64,000 bases of DNA from Cymbidium sinense. Taxonomy: Eukaryota; Streptophyta; Magnoliopsida; Asparagales; Orchidaceae. The position numbers and the translations under genes are program-made. The notes beneath the pieces were generated by a model. The model was not told where the DNA came from. It saw only the letters and a list, made by a program, of their open reading frames with translations, and searched no databases. This document shows positions 14,201 to 27,123 of the stretch, piece after piece. The stretch is taken from assembly GCA_021442155.1 (NCBI GenBank), contig CM038221.1:148419601-148483600 (forward strand), in the 5' to 3' direction. Within the stretch, counting starts at the first letter, position 1. Every line of letters begins with the position of its first letter.

Positions 14201-14339
14201 TATGTATATATATATTCACATTCACAAACCCCACATGTTTTGACGCATTTTTCGGTGCACTGCAAGGCTCGACAAAAGAATTGGGTTGGGTATGTGATTG
14301 TGAATGTAAGGTAAGGGGTGCGACGCCAAAAATCGAAAG

Positions 14340-14660
14340 AAGAATTCGCCTACTAACGATGTTCTTCCCGATTGCGCAGAAATGGACGGCTAAAGTGAGG
14401 TGCGACCGAAAATCGGAAGAATTACCGGATATTCTTCCCCAATTTGCGCCGCAATGGAAATGGGATGGCTTAGGAAAATGAAGGGAACAATCGCTTGTTG
14501 ACGATGTTCTTCCCGATTTGAGGCGCATGGAAACGGATTAAAGCGATGCGAAAATTGAAAAGAATTCGTCTGGCTAACGATGTTCTTCCCGACGGCGCTG
14601 AAAACGCGAGCGAAAGCAAAGAAGGAAGGATTCTCCGACGACGTTCTTCCCGATGCAAAA
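14340..14660 (-). repeat. ~75-bp tandem array in the solo LTR
   Basis: GATGTTCTTCCCGAT-like cores lie at about 14361, 14430, 14506, 14582 and 14643, with spacing of 61-76 bp. The array is the reverse complement of that at 370-720. Confidence 0.85.
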
Positions 14661-15400
14661 AAATGACAAAATTTTATGCATGAACAAGGGATTGCATAGA
14701 ATGGGCTGCAAGGAAGGAGGTTTGCTGACTGCTGGGCCGTGGGCTATGCAGTTTTGTGGGCCAGAACAGTGGGCTGGGTTATTTGAATGCAGGCTAATGG
14801 GCTGTAGGAGCAAGCCAGACCGGATGGTGGGCTGGCGGGCTTTGAATCGTGAAAGCGGGCTGCTGTTTCATAGGAGAAGAACGGGCTGAACGGCGATTTC
14901 GGCAGGATTCCGGCGAAAACGGGACCAGCGGATGAGGTATCGGCAGCGATGGCGGTTCCGCACATTGGCGCGAAGCGGGTCGCGCGGGCGCGGGTCGGTT
15001 TCAGGCTGGCGGGCCGTGGGAGGGCGGGCCGGATCGGGTCACACGGGCCAGCAGCGGGATCACGCGCGGGTCGCGTGCGCGGAAGAGTCTGCGGGCTTGC
15101 GAGTCGGCGGGTCGCGGTACGCGAGGCGCGGGACGGCGCGATCGGGCCAGCGGGTCGCGTGGGTCGGGTGCGCGGCGCGATTTTGCGGCAACGGGCCGCG
15201 GGTCGGGTTGATGGATGATGGGCCGGAGCGGCGGGAGGAAACGCGCCGGCGGGCGACGGGTTGTGCGGTTTGAGATCGCGGGTCGCACGGGCTTTAGCAG
15301 ACGGCGACACGTTATAGGTCCCGTGGGTGCGGTTTTCGCCGGATTACGCTGGCGGAACGGCCGAAAAAACAAGTCGGTAGAGGGAATTACCTGTTTTTTT
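14650..15400 (-). promoter_or_regulatory. CpG-dense GC-rich segment of the solo LTR
   Basis: Seen: about 700 bp far richer in G+C than any flank, with dense CpG and repeated CCCG/ACCCG on the LTR strand. Between about 14720 and 14860 there are at least six TGGGCY words (Site II, TCP-binding type). On the LTR strand a CT-rich leader-like tract (15560-15420) precedes it, resembling the pyrimidine-rich 5' UTRs of plant genes. The long ORF across it (14744-15310, minus) is low-complexity and rich in R, P and A, so I do not call it a gene. Inference: the U3 promoter region, or captured GC-rich host DNA. It sits where other family A LTRs carry host gene fragments. Confidence 0.5.
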
Positions 15401-15709
15401 TTTCTTTTCTTCTTCCGATGAGAGAGAGAGAGAGGGAGGAAAGAGTTACGTGGGGAGAAAGAGGAGAGTGGGAGAGAACGAGGAGGGAAGTAACAGAATG
15501 CGAGGAGTAATTATCTTTTTAATTTTTTTTTAACTTCCTTTTTTGAGAAAACTGAAAATTGGAAAAAAGGTTGAGCATGAGGGTAATTTAAGAATTTTTA
15601 AATAAATTTAAATTTATTAAATATTTTAAACGTGGATTTCATGCCGTTAAACGCACATAGTAAATATATACATTAATTTAGGGTAATTCCATTTTTCTGA
15701 ATGCAATGA

Positions 15710-16454
15710 CGCTATTTGTTTCAATGACGGCACTATTTGGCTCGCCGACGCCAAATCGAAATTTTTCAAATAAAATGCACGCCACCACTTTCAACACTGA
15801 TTTAATGGACTGTCCAATCGAGCGAATGGTCTCAATTGATAAAATTCGCCGCGGATGATCAATTTCACGAACGGAGGCCGTTTGATCCTCGCGCCTCTTG
15901 ACCTCGATATGCGCGCGCGCTGCTTCGACTCGAAGCTTGATTGATCATCAGTGCAATATTTATATCCCCAATTTCGACATTCTCAACGACGACCGCTCGT
16001 CACAATCGGTGGTCATTTGAGTTGATTTCGGTGACGTCCTGTGCATTTCAGCCTCGATTTACGTGATGTCACTTCAAATCATTCGACATATGCACAGACT
16101 CGTCCGAATTGAGCGCGAATAGTCTCATTTGATAGATTTTGATGTTTTGAAGCTAACGGCGTGATCAATTTCATGAACGGAGGTCATTCGAACATTATAG
16201 CAGCTTCCCGACTCTGATATGCATGTCCACATATTGACAGCTCGAGCGCTTAATCGATTGATCATTAGATTTTACAATATTTATATTTTGACCAATTTCA
16301 ACGCAACGCTGAAGAAGTCCGCTCCGACGGAGATCGACCATTTTGGTGATGTCCAGAGCATTTTGAATCCCGATTTGCCACTGTCGCTTCCGAAGTCCAT
16401 CGAATTTGGCTTGTGGGCTTGACTCGACTTATGACACATATGTGGAGGTCAACA
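15710..16454 (-). repeat. 306-bp repeat x2 at the LTR 5' end
   Basis: GATCAATTTCANGAACGGAGG occurs at 15857 and 16163, and flanking sequence matches throughout. The 3' LTR at 53098 and the segment at 54565 carry one unit, so copy number varies. Confidence 0.85.
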
Positions 16455-16459
16455 ATCAT

Positions 16460-19400
16460 GATGCACAAAGAGATCGCAAGAGAATTCAATGCAAAATTTA
16501 AGAGACAAAATGCATAAATTCATGACTTTAATCATATTATATATGCAAATATGTCGTGTTTATGTTAAGTATAATAAATAAAAGAGTCACACTAAAATGG
16601 GCCTAATGATTTCATGCTTGAGCTTAGATCACATGTTTTAAAATCATAACACTTAATACAATCTATCCTTAAGCATAAATTAATACCATGTCATAGGCAT
16701 GATCATTCTATGATAATGTAACCTACAATATCATGTATAAAACTAGTTCTCTATTTATTAGTTAAAGATTTTGTTAGAATAAATTAACTAATCAGTGCTC
16801 TATCAATATAATAGATAACATAATGGGTATCAATAAGATCACACATATTTCAATGAAATCATGTATACTCAAATACTAAATAGTAATTTATTAATATGCA
16901 TTTTAATTGTATATCATGATCAAATCTTTAAGAATATATAGAAACAAATCATATATAGAGCATGATTTTAGGATCAAAGTAATATTATAATAATCATGCA
17001 TAGTACATATCAAATAATGTCAAAGTATTCATTAAGTTTCTTGAATCAGATAATCATTAGTTAATATCATTTGATTGGAACTAAAAAACATATAAATCTT
17101 CATGATACATCATAAATTATATCAATAATTATATGCATTATTAGACTACATCATTATCTTCCCAAAATGGACAACACTTGTTCCTCCTTAATTTATTCAA
17201 ATAGGGTTTGTCAACTCACTCATCTACAAAGCTATGATTTAATATGCATTTTTGTGTAATTATTATTTATTTTTATTAATAGCTTAAAGCGAACATCTCA
17301 TATAATATGTGGAATTCATAAAAATGATAGAATAATAATAAATACTATTCATAATCATAGCTTCAAGCTTTCATCATGCGATAAAATGAATAATAGACAT
17401 ATGAAATCAAAAGATATGTTGAATTATTAAACATGCAAAATCATAAGTGTATATATGGTTGGCTCAATCATGCCATGCACTTATTGCTATGCAAGTCACC
17501 ATGCCACATCACATCACTATGCTAAACACCAACAATGTGTAAATTGAATCATAAGCTAATGATTATGGAGAGTCACATATAAATTTATAAAATTTTTGGG
17601 AATCATATGAAAGAAAAATAAATAACCTTAAACATAGAGAATCACATAGCATATTATATCAAATGAAATATACATCATAGAGTCTAAATGATATTCGACA
17701 CTTTGTGTTACATAAAAGAGCTCTTATAAAAATTATAATCACGGAAAATCAAAGATAGGTTATAGATTATGCAATATGTTGATCATATTAAAAAGAAACA
17801 TGTATTCCAGGCACATTGGGAGAAAGTATGAAGAGGATCATCAATTCATATCAATGCTGCCATCAACATAGCTTTGATGGCCTCTTGCTTAACATAGATA
17901 CGACAATTATTCTTTTCATCTCCATCAAGTAGCTCTCATGGAAAACATGCATCGACTAAAAATGTGACATTTTCTAGAGAATGTCAAGGGCAAAGAGCTT
18001 ATGTCCTCACCTAAACAAGAAAAAGGTTATATTAGAATATTTTAATCAAAATTTAATTAAAATATATTTTAAACTTCTAAATTTTCTTCAAGAAGAGTGT
18101 AATACATGAACAATCAATTAAATCTTATAATGCATTAATTCATCACAAATCTATTACCATAGGTTTATTTAAAATTCATATATACTAGTCAAATATTTTT
18201 CATCAGGATATCCTCACTCAATTTTTTTTATATATACTAGTTAGTTTCACTTATATGTATGTGAAATTATTTTTAAAGATGTTCTTTTTCAGTCAAACCA
18301 AGTCTTCAACCTCGAATAATTCCAACCAATATCGTTGCCTCTATACCTTCTCCTTCTTTATGTACAAGATGGTCTCCGGCCGGCCTCATACAGGGTTGCA
18401 AATTTCAATTCATAAGATTAAAGCTAAGTGATACAAGAGTTCATGTTGACTACGAGACATATAATCAACTCCCTATTCAAGTTTATTAGATGCTCAAATT
18501 CCACACTCAATCAAGTCTGCAGCCTTTTTGTGATGCTAATTTTTCTTTAGAGATTACTCTATCCTCTCGCTCGATCACCACCTTCATCTAGTCTGCAGGA
18601 GATACGTCATTTTTAATGTGAATCTTGAGATTATTCCAGCTTATGGTCAGCTTTTCAAGTTTTATATGATTGAAATTTTGTAGTGTTGTAATACTTTCGG
18701 TTCTTTTTTTCATTTTCCTTTTTTTTTGTAACTAAGTTTCTTCTTTTATATATGTATTCTCATCATTGTAAAAAAAAATTCTCTAACATAACAAATTAGA
18801 GAAACTGTACGTGCGAGAGAGGTTTCATCTCAGCTGCTTGTGCTATCTGCTAATCTCGGCAGGAATAAGAGCGTTGTTCTTAGGGCTTAAGAGGAGCTAC
18901 AGCTACTCATTTCCTTCAAGGCTTAGGGTCATCCCGGTGGAGTGGTTGAGCTGCAGAGAGATTAAAAGCTACCAAGATTTAATTTAAAATACCAATGTGC
19001 CACGTATCAAAATAGTTTTTCTGTAGTAAAAAATAAAATAATTCAACGTAGAGCGGTAAAGGCTGCATGATAAACTTTAGTAAATGAGTTCTTCCTGCAT
19101 CAAACAAAACCTGAAAAGAACTGTTTCCGGAGCTTTAGACGTTATTTTTTATATATAACTGCAAGAAATAATCAAAACAAAAAATAACAAAATTTTAAAA
19201 TACATTTATAAAATAACTGCAAGACGATTTTTTATGCTACAAAAAGACATTCAAACTCTTTTTTAATCTAAAAAAAATAGTAATTTTTTATTGTTTTTCA
19301 CAAATATTATTCTATTTTGAGCATATCTATCATACGCTCATAGCCTAAAATACATCAGAATCTCTTAATGTATTTTTCAGACTTTAGTTAGATGTTTTGA

Positions 19401-20020
19401 ACTTCAACTGAATGAAAATTGATTGATAATATGGAACTTTGTGGATGAAATCTATAACAAGCAAAACTGGGTGAAGATGTTGAAGAAAGAATTGAGCATC
19501 CTTCAGCTTTAGATCTCATTTTTCATTTAGAAAAAATAATTTTGAGCTATAATTATATCTTACCTGAAAATATATGACTGAATATTAAATTTTAGTAATG
19601 AGTTTTTTATAATTTTGACTGAAACTAACACACATAGCCACAATTTTAATCATATAATCCTTCTGAAAAAAAATTATGATTGATGCGTGATTAAAAAGAT
19701 TTAATCTTATTTTTATGAAAATATTGTTCAATAACTACTTGAGTCACAAATACTTTCAACCACAAGAAACATCAATACTCCTTTTTGAAAAATGGAGTTA
19801 AGATAAAGTGTACTGTTTTACTTCAAAATTTCAACCCCATATCAATACATAATAATATAAAAATGATCAATCATATAATACAGTAATATGCATACATTTT
19901 TCTATTCATTATTTATTGAACTGGTGTTAAAAAGATCGCTTACATTAATGCTTTCCTCTAAAATTAATGTAACAAAATTATAGTTTTAGCCGCTCCTCTT
20001 AAAAAAGTATGTGATTAATA

Positions 20021-20025
<5 letters not shown>
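16460..20025. other. AT-rich DNA without recognisable genes
   Basis: No supported coding sequence. The stretch at 18280-18780 has more balanced composition and ends in a T-rich, LINE- or transcript-tail-like region, but no motif allows an assignment. A small perfect stem (TTCTCTAA/TTAGAGAA) lies near 18779-18804. Confidence 0.45.

Positions 20026-20101
<76 letters not shown>
20026..20101. repeat. (TA)n microsatellite
   Basis: About 75 bp of alternating T and A. The ORF reading YIYIYI across it is an artefact. Confidence 0.95.
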
Positions 20102-20106
<5 letters not shown>

Positions 20107-20224
20107 TTTTATTGTCCATGCATGCACGTACGTAGTGCTTTATTTGTCCTTCGATACCATTTACAAAAATCAGAAAAAAAAAAAACATTACGTTTAATGA
20201 GTCTGTAAGTTTTGTTTACCTTGT

Positions 20225-21310
20225 TTATCAAATTCAAATCCAAATTTCAAACCAAACAAATCAAATCAAAAATCAAGATCAAATTTCCCTCTTAAGCCTT
20301 ATGACTCACTCTCATAGGCTTAGTCAAACATTAACCCAAATTATCCCAAACTTGATTGATTTCTTTATAAATTAATTATTCCTTCATTTATATTCATAAA
20401 TATAAATGAAATCTAAACTCAAATGAGTCAAATCAAACCAAACTAAATCAAACCAAATCAAAACCTTTCTTGACTTACCTCCATAAGCTTAATCAAATCT
20501 CAACCCAAATTAACCCAAAATCAATTGATTTATTTTATAAATCAATTATTCCTCCCCACCCCTAAACATTTATCAAATCCAAATCCAAATTCCAAACCAA
20601 ACAAATCAAAACCAAGATCAAATTTCCCTCTTAAGCCTTACGACTCACTCTCATAGGCTTAGTCAAACATTAGCCCAAATTATCTCAAACTTGATTGATT
20701 TCTTTATAAATCAATTATTCCTTCATTTATAATCAAAAATATAAATGAAATACAAACTCAAATGAGCCAAATCAAACCAAACTAAATCAAACTAAATCAA
20801 GACCTTTCTTAAGCCATATGGACTTACCTCCATAAGCTTAATCAATTCTCAACCCAAATTAACCCAAAATCAATTGATTTATTTATAAATCAACTATTCC
20901 TTGATTTATATTCACAAATATAAATGAAACCTACCCTCCAATGACCAAAAATAAATCAAACTAAATCAATTCCCTACTTAAGCCTTTTTGACTTACATCC
21001 TTAAACATGGTCAAATTTGCTTCCAAATCACTCCAAATTTAAGTGATTTTCTCATGAATCATTTATACCTTCATTTACATTCACAAATATAAATGAAATA
21101 TAAATCAAAATGGCCAAAACCAAACCCAAATCAAATCAAATTTCTAATTTTAGCCTTTTAAGCTAATTTCTTGAACTTGGCCAAATCCTATCCAAATTAA
21201 TTAAAAACTTATGGATTTATTCATGAATCAATCATTCATTCAATCACTCACTCAAATATAAATATAAACTACAGTTATTAAACCAAACTCAAGTCAACCC
21301 AACCCAATAT
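20225..21310 (+). repeat. ~170-bp tandem array, six monomers
   Basis: TTAAGCCTT..GACTTACCTCCATAAGCTTA-type cores lie at about 20292, 20467, 20630, 20808, 20976 and 21150. Alternate units are most alike (20292 with 20630, 20467 with 20808), giving a ~340-bp dimeric higher-order period. Later units are more diverged. Confidence 0.85.
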
Positions 21311-22635
21311 GAACTCATATGAACCCATTTGATCAAATGAAGCCAAAGCCCAAAACCAACCCATGGGACCCTAAGGGCTGACCAAACCTGACCCAAATTG
21401 ACCTTAGGTCAGCCCAAAATCATCCCAAAAGCAAAGTGGACCCCACCCAAGGGAATTAGCCACTGGACACACCTCATTTATATTGGATTCTCTCCATAAG
21501 AAGCAAAGTCCACTCTCCCATCACCATGACAGCCATCTAAGTGCCAAATGGGGTGTGTCTAGCTTTCCTAGCCCAACCTAAGCAAGCCTAGGACTCACCA
21601 TGGACAAAAGGGAGGTGAACCAAGTCACCTCCCTTCATACCTGAGCACCCAAAGGACCAAGCAAAATCAATCTCCCATATCTTGCCTTAGGCAACTTGCC
21701 ATAGCTTCCTCCACTCCTGGCATGCCACATGGAGTCGATGGCGACCCCTCCGGTAAGTTGGTGGTGGTGAACTGGCTGAAAATCAGGGACGGATCTCGTC
21801 CGTCTATCAAGCTCAATTGAGGGGTATACTCCCTCAATTCTCATAGGGATTGACACAATTCGAATTCACTGAGCTTCCCAAGTATTGTTGAAATCCCAAA
21901 GAGCCTCCCTAATCCTTCCTGAGTTTCCCTTCGCCAGAATTCTCCATTCCCGTGCATAGCCGAAACAGGGCATCCCACCTTTGATTCAAACTCATCCATC
22001 TCTCAACCAAACTTCAATTAACTCATACACACCATCCTCATGTGTTGTCAAAGCCATTGAAGCCATTTCCCGAGCTCCAAATCCACTCTAGGCATGAGTT
22101 CGATCAATATAGAATGCTCAAAGGGAGGATCTTGGTCTCTAGAGCAATCCACCTCAAATCAAAGCTCGGGCAGCTCAACAGAGCTTCATTTCTACCAAAC
22201 AAAGCTTCCTCAATCATTGGAATAGCTGGTCACAAGCTTCGGTGAGGTATGCCTTTAAAACTAATCCTTGTATGAAAATGTGTTGGTCCTTTCCGAAAAA
22301 ACTTGCATTTAAGCCCATCCTAGCCGTTGGATCCTTGTGGATCCTTCGTGCGAAGGTGTGGGTTGAGTTTGGAGTGGATCCAAGCTTGGGTGAGCTCGAA
22401 TCGAGAGATCCATGGTGGGTGCTCCGTCGTTCGTCTATCATAGGAGGATGGATCATGGGCCATCCTTTTCACGTTATTGGAGTGGACGATCGTGATCAAC
22501 TCACGCTTAGATCCCCTCTACTTTCTTCTTAACCGTGAGATTTAATCGTGATCGGACGGTCCATGGGAAAGCTCATCCACCGCCAGCAGACTCTGCTGCA
22601 CGATGTGACAACTTAAATAACCTATCCCGTCGCAC

Positions 22636-22669
22636 CACGTGAAAAGCACGCCGCTTCAGCAACCACGTG
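22636..22669. promoter_or_regulatory. Two G-box motifs (CACGTG)
   Basis: Perfect CACGTG at 22636-22641 and 22664-22669. Known: bZIP and bHLH factors bind this core. Their place in a long LTR-like block suggests U3 regulatory DNA; function is not shown. Confidence 0.3.
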
Positions 22670-24224
22670 GCGTCGATGTGATTAAGGTTTAATTAAGGCT
22701 GTTTAATTAATTTTTAAGGCTGAAACTTCTAAAATTCATAATTAATTGTAAAAAAATTCAAAAACTATAAATGAGGACTCATTTTAAAGGTATTTCAGAG
22801 TGGAATCTGCTAAAAATATCCTTAAGAGATTTTGAATAGTGATTTTAGCTTAATTAGAGTTTAATTAAAAAATAATTAGCTTAATTACTATTTGATTAAG
22901 CACTAATTAACTCTAAAATTTTAGAGTATGTTTAGGGGGATGACCCCTACCTCCCCTATTTTTCTTGAAATTTATTGGACGCTTAATTAGGGAAATTGGT
23001 TAATTGAATCTTAATTACCCTCTTAATTCAATTCATGATTAATTAAGCAAATGAATAGTAAATTAATCCACTAATTAAGCTTATTTCCATCTGTTAATAG
23101 TGAAAAGTCTTAGGAAAATGGTTTAGGTTTACTCCTTATGACCATTTCATTAAACCTCTTCATTTATTTCAAATTAATTAAAGTTTAAGTAATGAATTAG
23201 CCACTTAATCAATCAATTAGAAGAAAAAGGAGTCAAATTATTTCAGAGCCTAATTGATTGTTTAAAATGACTTAGGGATTGGGATTGACCTTGATCTCTT
23301 TCCCTAACTTAACTTCATTATCTTAATTAAAATATAATCAAAGGATTTAATTAACCAATTAAGGGCTTAATTAAATTAATTTAAAATTTAATGCATTCCT
23401 AACTTTGATTAATCAACCTTGGGTATCTCTTTAGATGTTTAATAGTCTAAAGAAATTTAGTAAAATTATGATTAGCTTACATGTGTGAGAGAATCATAAA
23501 AGTAATTAAACAAATCCCTTAATTAACTATTAATTATGAGACAATTGCATTAGACCCCTTTCATTTCTTAGGAGCATTGCTAATTTACTTTTCTATATGG
23601 TCACATCTCATGTTGGCTCATCATTATTTAGTTAATTAATTTAAGGTGATGTAGGTAAGGGTTTAATTAATTGATTTAATTCATACCTCAACCTAATTAA
23701 GCTATAAAATCAATTTAATTGCTTTTCATTAAATCAAATTAACTCACACATATGGAAAAGGGGATTAGGATTAGCAAACCTCTTTCACATCCCTTAAATC
23801 AAATCAAACATCAAATCAAAAATGGCTTTAAGAAACTTTGGTTTATTTTAATTAAGCTTATTTAATGTGATTGTCCTTAGGAATTAGTTGGATTGAATGA
23901 AATTACATGCTTGTGTTGCATTATTTCTTCCCAATCATGTTAAAATATTGTATGACACTTGTAATCATGCATTCATTTCTTTCAAAAATTAATTAAATAA
24001 AAATGGCCTCCTTTATGTCAAATTTGCATGTGTTGACTTAATTAGAAATATGTGTGGATATTATCACTATTAAATCTCAAATATATTTTCAAAAGCTTAT
24101 TAATGAATAATAATATATATATATTGTGACTTTAGTTACATATATATATATATATATATAGGAGGTGCATGTGAATGCAAGCTTAGTGTATGAAGTAAAG
24201 TCTCTTTCTTACATTCATATGTTG

Positions 24225-24640
24225 ATTTGAATAAGTTTGAATGTTAATGGGTATATTAGTTTGGACATTTTGGGGATGCATGGCTTTAAGTAGCCCCAAG
24301 GAGGTTCTTACCATACTCTCCTGGTGTAGAACAATAGCAACGTACCTGTTTGATTTCATTCTTATACATTTTAAAATTAGAATTTGGATAAAGCTTTGAT
24401 TCATTCACACAAAAAAATCAATTAAATCAAACTCTACTTTTGCATGGTTTTCTATTCTTATAGTTGTTTATACATTCATATGTATTTAAGAATAACATGT
24501 ATACTAGTCTGGACATTCCGGGGATGCACGACTTTAAGAGCCCCAAGGAGGTTCCTACCTCACTCCCCTAGTGCAAAACAATGGTGACATACTTGCTTAA
24601 AACTTTCATACATTTGAATATGTATTTAGCTAATGAATGA
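24225..24640 (+). repeat. 248-bp direct duplication
   Basis: The segment with GGACATTTTGGGGATGCA and CCCCAAGGAGGTT (from about 24251) recurs at about 24499 with point changes. Confidence 0.85.
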
Positions 24641-27014
24641 AAATCCTAATTTTCTATTAAAAAGATATGCATTCATATTTTGTTCAAGTGGTTGGATTGA
24701 TTAGTCATATGATTTAGAGTTCTTTTCTTATGCTTTTGTATAAGAATTTAGATAGTGCTTTAAATTAATATGATAAAATAATTCAACCAAATGAAATATC
24801 AATTCCAAGCACATTTGCTTACATTCATCATTTAAGTATGCTAAGATATAAATTGCATGTATAGTTATGTTTAGGACTTAATCATATGCATACTATATAT
24901 GATGGAAAGAACTGAACAAACATATATTATGTGATAGTAATTAATTTCAATTAATCTTAAGATGCCTTTCTTATTGAATGAGATTATTTAAAGTGAATCT
25001 AAACTTATGTTTAATTTAAAATATGTAATAACTCATTCACTAAAGAGAATTGATTAATTAATTAGCTTTAGATGTGACTTAAGGTAGGGATGAAAGAGAG
25101 TGATCCTCTCTTTCCTTCTCTTAATAACATTTAGTTTTTTAGTATAAACCAAGTGAACTGAAAGAACATTAAGCAAAAGTTTACAATCAATTAAACTATT
25201 TAAATTGAAACACACTTTATAATTAAATGTCCTTCTTACTTAGGGAATAATAACTCTAAAACCTTGTTAAAATATACCACACAAGCCTTAATACACACAC
25301 ATTAGATTAAATCACAATTTCTAGCTTTATGTTAGGGCGGTGCATGGTTTGATGTATGTTTATTTAATGATGTATTATTATAGATTGGATGTTGGGGTGT
25401 ATGCTTTGTAGACTGGATGTTAGGCCATGATTAATCTAATTTTATCTTCTGTAAGACATTATGCTTAAGGGGTGCTTAAAAATAAATATAAATACTCTCT
25501 TTTACAAGTTGCTTAACCCCTAAGCATAATCTGAATTAGGATAGGTGGACTTGGCTACCCATGTGCATGGTGCTAAGTCCAAATTATACATATAATTGCT
25601 TGGGTTGTATGATGTGTTTAGCTAACACTTGTCTTGCAAGTGTAGTTAGGTTTACTTTTGCTATTTTTAATATAATTGTGTATTAGGAATTAGGATTAGT
25701 GTTATGGGGGATTAAGATGAGTGGAGGCTGGGAGGGTTTTGTCCCTGCCCATCCTGAAGGAAGATAAGAAGACTATAGCATTTATTCATTTGTAAATTTA
25801 TAATTATTCCTTCAATACTTTGTAAGCTGTACCACCATTTCTTACCACCACACCCCTATTATTCTTTTTACGTTGAGTTTATAAATTGTTTGATGCTTTG
25901 TTTACAATTGTGTAATAGAAATTACATGTATTTTCCTAGTTTCTTCAATATGATGATTTAATGTGTGGCATAGATCTGATTAGGCTCTTAGGAAAAAAGT
26001 AATTTTTCTATCCCAACTATAACTCGTAACTAATTTTCTAAATAACTCATAACCTCATTTAAAGCCTAATTATTAAATCAAGATATTTAAAAAATGTAAC
26101 AACCCCTTAGCTGAATGTTGTATGCTTAATATCATGCATATCATCTTGTTTCACTCTTGCTAAAAGAGGGTTTCCTTCCTTGCACGATGGGGGAAGACTT
26201 GACATTTAAGGGTCTCTCTTGTGGTGGAAAATACATCTTTCTCTCTGATTTAGTCAATAAACCTATTTCATCATGCATTTAGACATATAAAATCTTATTA
26301 CTTTTGTCAAATGAAGAGTCCAAAATCAAATAAAATTTGATAAAATTTGCATTAAACTAAGTCATTATTCATATCACTCATGCTCTAGTCTCTTAGGGAG
26401 TAGGTTTAAGGACTTTAGTTTCTTTCTAAATAATAACAACCTAACCATCTTGCAAAATATATGACTTGACCACATGATTTTAAAACATAGGAGGAGTTAG
26501 CTGGCTGCCACTCGAGGCAGTTATAAGTCCAGTAGTCGGGCGGCTTACCCTCTCTTATGGAGGTAAACTATATTCCAATTTTTGCTTAGATTTGGGATGT
26601 GCTTTGGCCTTCGCTGAAGCTCCCTAGATTTAGGATCTGAGGATGCTACCCCTTGGGCTACAAGCATAAATTCTCACCTCTTAGACATTTCCACAATATT
26701 GTATTGTGGGATTATAAGTCTTAGTTTTCTAATAAAATTTCAACTCAAATATATAATTCTCTCCAATTTTAAATATATAAAGCCAAATCATAGGATAGTT
26801 TGAGATGCTCACTGGGCTTCCTAGTATCATGACCATCCCCTACTTATCTCCTTTTGGCTTCGATAATAAGTCTCTCCTTTTGATCTATCCCACTTGATTT
26901 TTCAAACATAGCCAATTTATTGATAGTTCTATCTTTGAAATTTTTGGAGACAACAATTGCCTACTTTAATCGAGAGTATTCATAAGGAACTCACCTTTCT
27001 TAATATGTAATTAA

Positions 27015-27036
27015 CTATGGGGGCATGCCCCCATAG
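27015..27036. repeat. Perfect 22-bp palindrome near a putative LTR end
   Basis: From 27015 the sequence CTATGGGGGCA is followed directly by its exact reverse complement. At the same relative place, family A LTRs have imperfect stems of the form CTATAGG...CCTATAG (3214-3235, 11775-11800). Confidence 0.9.
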
Positions 27037-27123
27037 GGAACTTTAGAACCCAGTTTAAATAAACCCTTCTTTATTCATCCATGTAAAGTAGGGGAAATTT
27101 TTTTTGGTATATTCGAAGACCCA

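Larger units (their letters stand above)
11620..16454 (-). mobile_element. Solo LTR, family A (4.8 kb)
   Basis: Seen: on the minus strand it begins TGTTGACC (16454) and ends GGAGCCCACA (11620), with canonical TG/CA and a perfect ATCAT duplication. The same two termini define the LTRs of the long element at 42481-60467. In LTR orientation the order is: a 306-bp repeat x2 (16440-15710), an AT spacer, a CT-rich tract (15560-15420), a CpG-dense GC-rich segment (15380-14650), a ~75-bp array (14660-14340), a (TG)n tract, the conserved 3' part with a 331-bp repeat x2, and an imperfect stem-loop close to the end. Known: a lone LTR with a target duplication is the product of recombination between the two LTRs of an element. 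A length of 4.8 kb matches giant Ogre-type LTRs. Confidence 0.93.
11615..16459. other. 5-bp target-site duplication ATCAT around the solo LTR
   Basis: ATCAT occurs at 11615-11619 and again at 16455-16459, directly abutting the TG...CA ends of the LTR (read on the minus strand). Five bp is the usual size for Ty3/gypsy integrases. Confidence 0.9.
20225..27123 (+). mobile_element. Repeat-rich block, possible diverged long LTR (family B)
   Basis: Seen: a tandem array (20225-21310), then a segment with AGCCCA words and two G-boxes (21300-22700), then 4 kb rich in TTAATTAA with a 248-bp duplication. It ends in a part organised like the 3' end of family A: TTAATTAACTA, a strong palindrome (27015-27036), then about 85 bp to GAAGACCCA at 27123. 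No gag or pol is present. Inference: a long solo LTR of a relative of family A. The 5' end and target duplication were not found, so this is tentative; a decayed non-autonomous element is the alternative. Confidence 0.35.

Noticed and set aside
14744..15310. 188-aa minus-strand ORF
   Set aside because: Low-complexity R/P/A-rich translation of a GC-rich segment with overlapping long ORFs on both strands. It has no domain and the frame is not shared with copy 1.
20011..20208. ORF reading YIYIYI
   Set aside because: It is a translation of a (TA)n microsatellite. The same applies to ORFs at 27548-27772 and 47310-47640.
22042..22532. Overlapping ORFs of 67 and 96 aa in the LTR-like block
   Set aside because: No domain, no leader and no continuation. 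The composition is like that of the GC-rich segments of long LTRs.
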